Of a stretch of 64,000 nucleotides of DNA, positions 24,359 through 35,873 are shown one piece after another. Source of the stretch: Evernia prunastri (lineage: Eukaryota; Ascomycota; Lecanoromycetes; Lecanorales; Parmeliaceae); contig NKYR01000113.1 of the NCBI GenBank assembly GCA_003184365.1, positions 62,001 to 126,000 of the forward strand, read 5' to 3'. Made by a program: the position numbers and the translations under genes. Under the pieces are notes generated by a model. That model was given only the letters and a program-made list of their open reading frames with translations, was not told the origin of the DNA and did no database searches. The number at the start of each line of letters is the position of its first letter. Position 1 is the stretch's first letter.

Positions 24359-25522
24359 ACTGGCGCAATGGCGAGGGAAAAGAGCTAGGATGTCTCTGGA
24401 TGAGAAAGGGTGAAGCACATGGCCAGATACACTTCAAGGACCCGTGTCCCTTGCGTTCTCCTTTTGCCAGTATAAGCGAACCCTTGGTATGAGACTAATA
24501 TAAGTGGCGAATCAGATTGATCAGGTGGAGGTTTAAAAGAATACTTGTGTATAGACGGGCCTATCCCTTCGGCTGGCCATCGGACAGCATACAACATATA
24601 CTCCACAACAGTAGGCAAGCATGATTCTGTTACTTTAAGCTACCCCGCAGTTTCTATTTTCCCCTGCTCTCTATCCCTCTCCCTTACCTAAGATAGAATA
24701 CTGATAATCATACTAGAATAGATTTCAAGATAAAATACCTGTCTGCCCAGATGATAGTCCAGATGATAACATACGAATGCTTTGAATGAGATCTAGCTCA
24801 AGACTAACGCGAGACGCTAAAAGTTCCTGAGCTAGTGTACTTTCCTTATCGGGAGCATACTAAACCTTTACCAACTTAGCCTTGGTGCTAGGTATCCACT
24901 AAAAGACAATCCGACAAGCCACAACGAGTCTAGATTGTTGGATTGTTGTTGAAATGGTAACTTAAGTAACAAATGAATTAATCAACTACCTACCAGATGT
25001 TGGCGAGTTGGGTAGTTGGTGAACTGAGTGCGTGGCACGATTTCTACCTAGCAACCTTGGGGATTTGGAGTCAACCTTGCTTTGAATACCTACCTTATTA
25101 ACCCTTCCCCTCATCTTCAAGACCCAAGACCCCTGAAGACTGGAGTGAACAATGCATTGGTAGCCGGGCAGAGTATTTACATGGCTATGTCTCCTGGTCA
25201 GCTAGAACATGTCGAGCTCTAGAACATATGTTATGGAAACATGGCGCAAAATACAGAAGGATAGAGCTACATGGGCATGGTATGAGTACTTAGTCCGAGC
25301 ACCCGGCTAGCCTGGCTAGTCTCCGTCCACTTTATAGACGACTACCTTACTTAGATTGGTGCGCGCCTACTCTCCATCGACACTTCCAAGTTCCTACCTA
25401 CTCCGCTTGCTGTCTTCTCTCACATTAACGCTGGGCAGTCCAAAACCAGCGGCTGACACCGGACTGCATATTCCATCAACTGACACGTTTCCCACTACGA
25501 TGGTCATGTAGAGAGTCTGGAA
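24359..25522. promoter_or_regulatory. Divergent promoter region of the three-gene cluster
   Basis: This 1.16-kb gene-free stretch separates the start codons of the MBL-DUF6603 gene (minus) and the 1,189-aa gene (plus). It is moderately AT-rich. It repeats a CTACCTA/TACCTACC motif near 24986, 25044, 25086 and 25393, which could be binding sites for a shared regulator. Transcription of all three large genes probably starts here or downstream at 29228-29913. Confidence 0.45.
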
Positions 25523-28500
25523 ATGAGAGCAGACAGCGGCCCACGGCGCCTGGCGCTGAGAAACCTTGCGGAAACTACTCCCAAGGAGCCAGTGACCGAT
25601 GATCAACAACCAAAACTTCAACCAGGGAGTATCAGGCTCCACTCGTCCTCAACACCTGGTCTGGAACTCGGCTCTGCCTATACGTTCAACTTTACACAGA
25701 ATGACACCTTCCCAGAGCCTGTAAACGACCAGTCTTCACGTCAAGCCGCTTTGAATTCAGTCAAAAAGTTCAAGGTCGGTGGGTCTCCTTATACGTTGGA
25801 TCATACGCTTGTCGACTCGGTTTATCCTCCAGCCGGGCACTCGGATTATTGGAGTAAGTCAACTTCAAATTGCCAGGGAACAGCTTGGAAACGAACGCAT
25901 TGAGCATACCCCGTTGCTTAAAATCGAATCACGTCCCTAATCCTGGCCGGGTAAGATGCTTACAAGCCCTTGCTAATATTGATTGCAGATGTTCTTCCAC
26001 ATGTCCTTTTTAAAAAACAACAAGTACCCTGGCAATTTCCGGTGATTCAGTCGGATTCGGCTAGTGAGCCGACTCCATGGCTCGCTCTATTGACATTCAC
26101 AGAAGATGAATTGACTCTGCAAGCGGACCAAGTGACGTCCATCAATCAAGCCTTGGGGATTCCGCTTGCCATGTTCACACCGATACCTCGGACATCGACT
26201 CTAGCCTATAATTTCACCATCAAAGATCTTGTCGCCTTGAGTAAAACAATTTCGCAACCGGTTCCCTTTAATGTTGAGAACGCAGTGGACCCTTCTCCGG
26301 TGCAGGCAATTGTACTGCAGCCCTCCCTGTTCGCTGGGCTTTTTGCACATTACCCATTAGGACAGGCAAAGCCTGATAGTACTAAGCAATCTCCCGACAT
26401 GGCCCGATATAGATTCATGAGTCACGTGCGAACCTCTAATCAGACGGGGCTGACCAACCACGTTGGTGACAATGACCTGAAGAGGTCGGCGATTGTCTGT
26501 CCAAGAACTGGCCCATCTGATATTAAGGGACCGGTCACAGCTTATGCGCATCTCGTTTCTCTTGCTGGTGTTTCATCCAGCATGCAGTTATCAGCTGACA
26601 AACCTGCGGCCCTAATAAGCCTTTATAGTTGGAGTTTCACCTATCTTCCACCCTCTTCATACGCTGTTGAGCGCGTGTTCCAGAACCTAGGTCGAAACGT
26701 GCAGCCATTTCGAAGCCCAGATGCCGTGTTAAGTGCATCAACATCGAATCAGAAATCAGATAGCTGGGTGAAAGATCGCTTGGCCGCCGGATATTCCTTG
26801 GTAAAGTACCGGACGCCCACCGGTGAGGTTTCTATCGCTATACAACGAAGCATCCTAAGCCCGATCAAACCCGAGCCTACCGATTTCCCACCATCCGACT
26901 ACGGAAGTGATTTAGCTGTGATTGACGAGAAAACTGGGCTATTAGATCTGACCTTTCAAATTGCTTGGGAGCTGGGCAGAGTATCAGCTATGGCTGACAG
27001 GACAATTTCTGCATCTCTTGCAAGACTGCGACAAGTGATTCATAGCAAGGCCCTGGAGACTGCTAAAGATAGCCTAGATGGCACTTTTATCACTGCGCTC
27101 GCCGTCATGCCAGGACTGATTAATCTGACTTCTACCTTGCATTCCAGAATTCAGACCTTTGATGATAAATTTCTTCCGCAGAGATGGGACGCCACTAGTC
27201 GAGGGACTCCTACGCGTGAGACTCTAGCTTTTCAGACACCCGCGGTCCAAGCCGCCTACAGAAGTGTACTTGCCAGTGGACCACCCTCACATATTGTCAG
27301 TGCAGTTTCAGGCCACCAGGCTGTTCCCGGAGCTTCTGCAGAAGCTGAGGGTAGTGGAGACATATACAACGAGACAAATGCTGCAAAGTCTACAGACTGG
27401 GCTAATCTACTTGCGTGGATTCAAGACCGCTGGTTTTTAGGCAATATACCAATGCACTATCTCATTCCAGATCCAGCCTTTATCCCGAAGGAAAGCATTC
27501 GCACTTTCTACGTCGACCCAAGCTGGTTCAAGGCCTTTGTCGATGGTGCCCTTGCTATCGCAGATCGCTTTGACGAGGCAGATGAGGTACGTGAAGCGAT
27601 TAAGAAGGCGCTTGAGAAACATTTGAACACAAAGCTTCCAAACGGGTTCAACCCTCAAATACCGAAGTGGGGATTCCTCATCCGATCGGAGGTTATTTCA
27701 AAGTTCCCCGACCTTCGCATCGTCGCCCCAAGACAGGAGGTAACGGATGTGAGACCAGAGGTCCTGCGCATGGAGGTGCTGGACACCGATCTACTACTGG
27801 CTCTTTTTGATCGAGAGCCCGGAGAATTCCCGGGCGGTATTATGATCCAGCCTCCACAGCATCAGCTCTCCTCAAGATTTGGCAGTGCGCTTGGTGTGCA
27901 GGGCAAGGAATTAGAGATTGAGTGGAAGAAAGTCTTTCGAGATTTTAGCAAAGGTCAAGACCCGTCGGATTACAGCACAGCGTTAGGTTCAATAAAAATC
28001 GACATCACTGATCCTGCCAATGGTATATATGACAATGAATCAAGAGCGTTGTGCCCATTGGCTATCGCAGAAAGAGCGCACACTGCGCAGTCATGGCCAG
28101 GCAATGTCCAAGGCAACGTGTCCGATGCTACGTCAGCGCTGGTTGGTTCGCAGTTAATCTGCAGTGTACCGGAATTAAGAATAGCAGACGTGCCCTCTTC
28201 GACGATACAGATCCGTCGCTCGTTAATCAATACGCTTTCCTCCTCACAGCGCAGACCCAATGCGGGTTCATCAGAGCATCCGGGCATTGTGAAAATGTTT
28301 TCACCGTCAAAATCCCCGGCGGCCCCTGTTTATTGGCCAAAATACCGTATGCCATTCAATCCCATCATCGGAGCAATCGCCAAGACCGATTTGGATTTTA
28401 CGAACCTGCCTGTAGAAACTAGTCTTGATACCGCAGTAAGAAAAGCGCTCTTCCAACCTCCCTTCAACCCACCCCCCACGTGGCCCACTATACACGCTCC

Positions 28501-29227
28501 GACGATCAACGAGCCGCAGGCGCTCGTGTGCACATCTGTCTACAATCTCAGCTGTCCTGATTCAGCTTCGGCTTCACCTAACTACTACAGAGCAGTAGCG
28601 GCACCCTACCCATTGAGCCTTGGCTTCAAAACCGACCTCCACATCGAAAATATATGCCAATCTAGCCCGAAAGACTCAGGTTACCGCAATCTGCTTTCGT
28701 TACAAATCTATCTCCCAGTTGGCACGAATTCCAATCCTTTACTGAGGCCCTTCCCCAGCACCACCTCGTTGCCAAAGGCCCGGGCTGTAGGCATTGGTCG
28801 CCGTTGGATCACGCGTACTGCCCTTGCGACACTCGATGTTTCTCCTCCCGGCTTGAACGATGTGGTGGGAAGCACGTATATCGTCACGGTGTTGCCCAAC
28901 ACCGGAAACGTCGATGCCCCTGACGACAAGAACAAAGGGGCGTGGGATATCACCAAGCAAGCTCGAGACATGAGCGTCGTCTTAGAGAATGTGCAACTCA
29001 ACTGCGACGAGACCCCACCGGCGTCGGAGTACGCTGGACCGGGGAGTAGTGCTATTATCTGCCCTATCCACGTCGTAGAAAACTACTACGTCAGTGACGG
29101 TCCTGAGTCCGGAAAACCGTTTACTGTTACTGGGAAAAAAGATGTGTGTGTGATTGGGGTAGATGTGAGGCAGGGGGGGATTCGCCGACCCTCTGGTATA
29201 CACGGCATTCCGGCATTTCCAAGCTAG
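25523..29227 (+). CDS. Large cytosolic protein of unknown function, cluster gene 2
   Basis: Two exons (25523-25853 and 25989-29227) encode 1,189 aa; the join restores DYWNVLPHVLFKK. There is no signal peptide or membrane helix. Visible segments are PWLALLTFTEDEL (about residue 150), a repeat-like Ser/Pro-rich part, and IPMHYLIPDPAFIPKESIR followed by FYVDPSWFKAFVDGALAIAD (about 600-640). A C-terminal part ends near PIHVVENYYVSDGP. From memory, the PWLALL and Pro-Glu-Ser-Ile-Arg blocks resemble large uncharacterised bacterial proteins encoded near DUF6603 genes; I cannot name a Pfam family. Codon use is ordinary for the window. It is co-oriented with the next gene and divergent from the MBL-DUF6603 gene, suggesting co-function. 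Confidence 0.82.
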
Positions 29228-29913
29228 GCTCCGGACGAGCCACTCCGTGGCGGATGCGACGCCGCGGACTAGATAGGGTGGTCTCGCTTGCATTGAGAGG
29301 GAATGAGGGTAGATTGTCTGATCTGCGCTCGACGAGCGGACAAATGATTCAACAATGCATGCATTCATACGCTGTCGGCCTAAATTACCTATCCTAGTAG
29401 GATGTCCATGAAGCCGAAGGGACCCTTAGCCCTTAGTCAAGGACGTTCTTTTTTAGTGCGTGTACAAGCTTCTGTTAGTACATCTGCTTTGAGATCTTTG
29501 GCGTTGACTAAACAGATACGGCGCACAAGGCTGAAACACAGGCGTACCGTAAAACCTAGTATATTACACCTAAAGCTGTATCAAATACGAATCACGCTCA
29601 AGCCTGGGCACGGGCTGGCGATGCTGTGAGTGTGCCAAAGCGCAATTACAAAGTTCAAGTCGCTTTTTAGAGCTTTGTAACTGGATTCAAAAAGATTTGG
29701 AGCCTTTGGAGGGGTTATAGATCCTATCGCCCTAGAAAGACGGAGACCATTTCTGGCCGCGCGAGTGCTACCACCTAGTTCTGAGTATATCAAGCAGGGT
29801 ATCTGGTTCTTCCCTTGAACTCGGTATCATTATACAAGGGTGCCACCACTCTGATGGTTCTCAGCGGTCGGATTTAAAGTGTCAAACGCGCAGTCAGGTT
29901 ACTTGAGACCATA
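29228..29913. other. Intergenic between cluster genes 2 and 3
   Basis: No gene is supported in these 686 bases. They should hold the 3' end of gene 2 and the promoter of gene 3; the short frames on both strands have no features. Confidence 0.45.
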
Positions 29914-32900
29914 ATGGCGTCGCTCTCAGAAGGCGATGACACTCCTCCTCGCGTAATCCTAATTCCCATGAAACTGGACGCATTTATCAACCAAGACCCT
30001 CGGCTCAGAGGTGAGGGAGACCCGCAAAGTAGAGCGTATTTTGCTCCGATCACAACGCCCAATTTCGATGGACTATCAATGCGAAAAGGCCTGATACAGC
30101 ATGATATTTTCGAAAACTTGCGAGAGGCCCCTTATTTGTGTGATCATGATCGCTACAGGGTGATTCCTCGGCGCCAGGGCATGTAAGTGGAAATTCAACT
30201 TGTAGAGATAGAAACGTTCTTACTCTGACGATAGCTACATTCATTGGAGCGTCCCAAAAATGTATCGCTCTGCAGTCCTGGGTTCGGAGAGCTCACAGGA
30301 ACCAGTCCAGAAAGCAAGGAAACTAGGTGGTTATCCCGCGTTCTCGGCAGACCATGACCATACCGCGCCGGTCTTCAGGCCAGTGCCTACGAGATGGATC
30401 ATTTGGCGGACCTTGAGACCAGGCAAGTCCGGGGAGATCATGCTGAGGTACTCGACTGTAGACAAACCGTACAAGCAGTTCAATGGACCCGCATGTGATC
30501 CCAACTCCGTTCATACCAAGTTCTTTGTTCAAGGAGTAAGTTGCGAACCAGTTTGAGAACCTACGTTCGGTGCTTTCCCTCTCACCTCGTGACAAATGGT
30601 CATGGCCAGCAAAGCTTGCTCTGAAGTTTACTGCATTTTCTCCTATGTGCGATCTGACACATATCTAGGATACAGTTCGTGACATTACAAACATACGCGA
30701 TGACGAAGACGTGGAGATCACCTCATCCCCTTATTTCAATCCAGCGTCCGATGTCAGTAGGCAGGAACAAACTTTTCTAGGAAAGACCCAGGAATATAAT
30801 AATTGGCCTGGAGGTGGAGACAGTACTCATAGCGGCGCGGTACCAATCACGGTATCCCAAGCTGCAGACCCTTTCTTTGCAGACTACCAGCCTCAGAATG
30901 GGTCGGTCTTCTCCTTCTTTGACAATCTCTCCCCTACGGAGGGTTTCGTTTTCTCAGACGCGACAGTCTCATATACAGTAATGGGTTATCATGTAACTGA
31001 TGACCGCGATCCGCTCCACATGGACCCTGCTCTACTTCAGACACCCATGGACAGGCTTACAAGATGTCAACTGAAAGTCAATCCAAAGACAATAGTGCGA
31101 TCCGAGGACTCCGATTGGTTTACTCGCCCTTTTAAGGGATCCTATAATATGCGGGCGCTATGCCACGGATCGATGTTCAACATCGGCTGGAAAGACTCTA
31201 ACTCGCAGGGACTGGTATATCCAGGCGACAAAATCCAGCAAAATTTCTTCCAATCGCACCCTGTTTCGGTCGGAACAAATCCTATCGATGCCCTCTTTGG
31301 ATGGCTGAGATCGACCAATGACGCTGATGGTCTTGCCCAGGGTGATATTCGGCGTGATTTGATGAAAATTCAGACTCTGGTACTGGATATGAACGACGAC
31401 GTGGATTCCCAACTACAAGCAGAAGATCTGTTGGCAACAAATAACTTCATCCCTAGCGCTGCGGGCACTCACTGGCATTTCAAGGCGCCGGACGACGTCC
31501 CTTCCGATACCCAACCTACGGTGCCTACCCCGGACCAGAGCCTTGCGTTACGATCCTTAAATGCATCTCAGTCATTACTGAATGCGCTACTTCGCGAGCA
31601 GAAACGAAAGCGTGCGGAACTATTCTCCCAATGGTGGATCTATGTTGCAGACAAGGACAAAGGAAGCGATGCAGACAAAGCGTTGCGAGTCACCACTGCA
31701 AAGCAAAGAATTATTGACTTATACTCTGACATTCAGGTCGTTGACCAGAAATTAATTGACGATCTTACTACAGAGGTAAACAACAAGATAAAGAACATAG
31801 GTCTCGTGCAGGCTGGTGCAGTCCAACCCTTCTTCATGCAGGGCGACCCTACTCTTTTCATCGCCGGGCTCTCTTCAAAGTGGCCGTCGGACTGGAATGA
31901 GAACTTGAATGTGAGACTTGGGCCCCTTCATCTTGACTCCGATGCTGCACAGCCGTCAACAACTGCAGCTTGGCCGCCATGGAGCCCCGATACACTATCC
32001 GACAAACTTCCACGACCCATTGCGAATGCTATGAGTGACGTTTTTGGAGAAGCAGTGTACAATCATTTGGATTCCGGAGACCCGAAAATGAAATCTAATC
32101 CAATGCCGACTCCTGAATACTATTTGAACAACGATCGTTTCACCGGGGAAAATGGTTGGTTTCCTCTTTTCGTTGAATGGGAAATTGAATACTACAACAT
32201 CCCGTTCGATATGTGGATCTTTGCGCCTCAGGGACCAGAAGCTAGAGTCGGTTACGGGATCAACCCTGCCAAGAAAATCTCTTCAACAGAGATACAGAAC
32301 GACCGTCGGGTTATCAGTGGACGATGCCCCATCCTACCTCAGGCAGGAGCCACTCTAGACGCCACACTGAAGCAGGTGTTCGCGAAAATGAATCCAAACA
32401 AACCAGCTCTTGCCGCAGAGGAGCAGCTCAAGGTCCTCGCTAGTGTCAAGAACTTGGATTTCTCTTCAACCCCCATGACGGGCTTGACCACTCAACTCAT
32501 CACGCTGATGCAAGGCGCCCACGTTAAACCTCTGTACCATGATGCAGACAACAAGATCCAGGTTCTAGGTGAAGCACTAGAGGTGGGCTCCGAGCTTGGA
32601 ATGACAGAAAGCCATTTCAAAGCAATGGGCATGGAGACAACGCACACGCCATTTGTAAGTCTTGTCGATATACCATCGGGTGACTACCACAAATACAGCC
32701 CTTTCAAGCCTTGCATTCACGGGCAGTTTCGTTTCTCGAAGCTCAACATCGTGGACAAATTCGGTCAGGTCGTGAGGGGATTAGAGTTGTTTTCGGACAT
32801 AGATACACAAACATCTGTAACGTGTATTGGACCGACGCTGCGTCCCTTGTATCCTTGCCTCGGTGATTCATACTCTGTTGAATCAAATGCTGATGGGACA

Positions 32901-34373
32901 GCTAAGACGTGAGTGCTTTCCACTATGTCTTTGCTTGGTGATTTCTGCGTCGCAGGTCGAAAAACGTTACTTACATTAGAATTCCCTTGCTCTCTACAAT
33001 ATATCCCTCGATTTAGTTCGCACTTGGAAAGAGGCATGCTGATGGTAGAGAATCTACACAGCGTGATTCCGCAAAGCGATAAGAACTGTCCCTTCGTGCA
33101 GCTGCCACCAAATATCAACCAAGACGCACGCGTAAATGCAGAGTTCGTCAGCGAGGATGCGCCTCTTAATTGGGGGCACATGGACGAATGGGAAAATCCA
33201 GTCAGAGGTTGGATCATCATTAATCAAGCAAATGCAAGCCTACAGGTCTTCTCTCCAGACGGTGATTCCCCCAGATTTACCCGGATGATACATAGACTGA
33301 CCAGGACCTCAGGTCGATTCATCCGCGAATACAGCGTCTCGAGCACCTACGCCATCACAAGACCCTTCGCCGCAGACGAAAGCTTCAGCGCAAGCCTCGA
33401 CCCTATACTTAAAGGCTTCATGACCAAATGCGCGTCGCCGGGCTTCGTCTCCGGCCTCTTCAGATGCCTATCTGCGACCGCATCCTCAACACTAGCCAAC
33501 CCATCCAGCTACGCCGAATCGATGCTCAGCCTCCTCGGCCGCCCCGTCGCCCTCACCGCCTTCGCCGTCTCCATCGAGCTCGCCGACCCCCCGCTCTCGA
33601 ACCAATGCACCACGACGCCCGGCTCCGCGCGCAGGGAAAAGCCCCTGATGGAGTACGCCTTCGGCGTCAAGCTCGGCGACAAGGACAACCTCTACGACGG
33701 CCTGTACGGCTACTTCCCCACCAACCCGGACCTCACCGAAGGCCTCCACGTCAACTGGGACCGATTCCACACCTACCACCCGGACCCGGACGCCGCCTCG
33801 AAGACCGGCGACCCCGGCCTCCCCATGCCCACCGACCTGACCCTGAACCCCTTCTACCCGAACCCGCACGCCCCCTCCTACGCCACCGAGCGCACAAACG
33901 CCCAGCGGCCCTTCGTCGCGCTCATCGACCCCTTCGTCCCCGTCAACATCTACACCGCCCTCCTCCCCATCCGCCAGCTCAAACTACCCCCCTGGACCGT
34001 CTCCGCCGGCCTCTCCCTCATCGCCGCCTTCTTCAAAATCGGCCCCGTCCTCGTCCCGCGCGACGTGCCGCCCTTCGACGAGGGGAAAGCCGTGCTGAAG
34101 GACTACCGCCTCGACGACGCCGACGCCGCCAAGAGGCCCGCCGAGACGGGTAAGATCCAGGTCCCCAACGTCGGGCTGGGCGACTGGAAGTGGCTGCAGC
34201 CGTACTGCGGGTCCGGGCCCGCGGGAAGGCCGCAGGGGACGATGTATAACCTCTTGGGGGTCGAGGCCGTGGACGGGAAGCCTGGGTGGGAGGAGGGGCC
34301 GTATACGGTTGTGGAGGGGTTTTTGCAGCAGACGAGGGCGTTTGGGAGGGATGCAGGGTTGCCGTCGACGTGA
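29914..34373 (+). CDS. Large cytosolic protein of unknown function, cluster gene 3
   Basis: Four exons (29914-30182, 30235-30535, 30669-32908, 33017-34373) encode 1,388 aa. The first join creates GIYIHWSVP, followed by PVPTRWIIWR. This is a pair of motifs I recall, as G-x-Y-L-H-W-A-L-P and P-N-R-W-L-V-V-R, from large uncharacterised bacterial proteins. The middle contains YTVMGYHVTDDRDPL and a helical, coiled-coil-like part near LRSLNASQSLLNALLREQ (about residue 480). The C-terminal third has FVQLPPNINQDARVN and DEWENPVRGWIIINQA. No signal peptide or membrane helix is seen. For the last intron, the acceptor at 33016 was chosen because the earlier one at about 32956 leads to a stop. From about 33480 onward third positions become almost exclusively C or G, a sharp shift within the exon. 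Confidence 0.82.
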
Positions 34374-34672
34374 TGGCGCTGAGATTTCAAGAGATTAATC
34401 TTAGAATTGGTATCCAGAGAAGATGATATCGAGTCGATAGTATTAGTATTTTCGTATTCATTACACCCCTTATCTACGAGTGCTGCTCGATTCTATCGAA
34501 GGTTTGAGTGACCTAGTCGTATCTGCGACTTGTTTCGTACTCACCAATCACATCGCCATCCCACGGTGATACAACCCACATTCCTATATCGCGTCTTACC
34601 ATCGCTCTCAGCACAATACAAAAGCCTTAATCTGGCAGGTCCCCTCAAACATATCAAATTGCGCACTTTAAA

Positions 34673-34740
34673 GCATGACAAAGCCCACCTCGCAGAGAGG
34701 AATCAAATCATTATCGGTCGAGGTTCCTCATCGAGAAGAC
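34673..34740 (+). repeat. Direct repeat, copy 1
   Basis: It begins GCATGACAAAGCCCA and ends GTCGAGGTTCCTCATCGAGAAG-like. It matches 35054-35121 at about 85-90 percent by eye, in the same orientation. Confidence 0.8.
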
Positions 34741-35053
34741 CGCCACAGTGGGACTGGGGTTAGCCGGTCGCACGGCATAGTGTTCTTGCATTGCATGGTT
34801 ATTTCGCATAACATGAGATTTTCGCGCTGCATGCTTATTTCACATAGTAGGCCTGCAACATCGCATAGCGGGACGCGATTCGTGTCAGGGATGCGATATT
34901 CACGAGATTCCAGGCTTGCTGGGAGCTCTATATATTGGCTTCCCACCAGTATTAGGCTCCTCATTCGACTCCATCCCTTTCAGAGCCACAGCATTCTTTC
35001 CCCGCCCGCCCACACCTGTATATAGCTTCGTTTTCACTCCAGGTTTGGCTGAG

Positions 35054-35121
35054 GCATGACAAAGCCCATCGCGCAGAGAGGAATGAAGTCATTTTCGGTC
35101 GAGGTTCCTTGTCGAGAAGAT
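35054..35121 (+). repeat. Direct repeat, copy 2
   Basis: Second copy of the 68-bp sequence starting GCATGACAAAGCCCA, 381 bases downstream of the first. The flanks of the two copies differ, so the match ends are real boundaries. Confidence 0.8.
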
Positions 35122-35873
35122 GTCGTGATTGAGGAGTAATTAAAGGTCTAGTGGGCAAGAACGTGGAAATGGCTTTACTGTATGTAGTATTTTCCTCATG
35201 ACTACACGTAAAAACGGAATGAAACTGTGTCGACAGTGATGTGATACAAGGCAAATGACAAGCGACGTATAGATCACAAGGAGCTACTATTCTTGTCAAT
35301 TGCGATAAGTCAAGGAGTCATCGAGTCGTGAGATAGTAGACGGCAGTGAGCTAGCAGTACCACCATCCAATCCATAAATAAAGCAATAAACCAATCTGTT
35401 GACCTGCTCTGCTAGAGCATCCCCTCCCTCGCTTGATCGAGGCATCTTTCCCACCGCAACATGCTGCCTGCAACGACCTCCAAAGCAGTTCACCGCTTCG
35501 AAACGTCTCGGTCGTCATTTTGGCCAAATGCCAGAATTCGCTCACTTGCCGTCTTGTTCTGGGGATTGCGCGCCCATAGCTGTCTAGCCTCAAAGGAGCA
35601 CCTTCAGTCATGCTACTCGAGTGAGCAATTTTTGTTTGCAAAGCTGTCACTCTAAGCGCGTCAGGACCCCTTTGCAGCAGTCATCCGGATGTCTCGCTCA
35701 GCTGAAGAAGCCGCCTGTTGGTATGCGAATGAGGTTGGATCGATCCAAATTAATTCTGTTGCAAGCACGGCGCGTGCAACGCTTCCACCTTGACGAACTG
35801 GCAAATAGAGGAGGGCGATACTATGAAAGTTGGAGAAACGATAATTCACAAAGCCAAGTTTCCTTGTAGACCC

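Larger units (their letters stand above)
34374..35873. other. Gene-free spacer with a 68-bp direct repeat pair
   Basis: About 1.5 kb without a supported gene lies between cluster gene 3 and the NLR-like gene. It contains two copies of a 68-bp sequence (34673-34740 and 35054-35121). Between them are imperfect short repeats built on GCAT/ATTTCGCAT words (about 34790-34910). It may be the remains of a small mobile element. Confidence 0.5.

Noticed and set aside
33428..34153. Arg/Pro-rich 241-codon plus-strand frame
   Set aside because: Shadow of cluster gene 3 in another frame, created by its C/G-only third positions.
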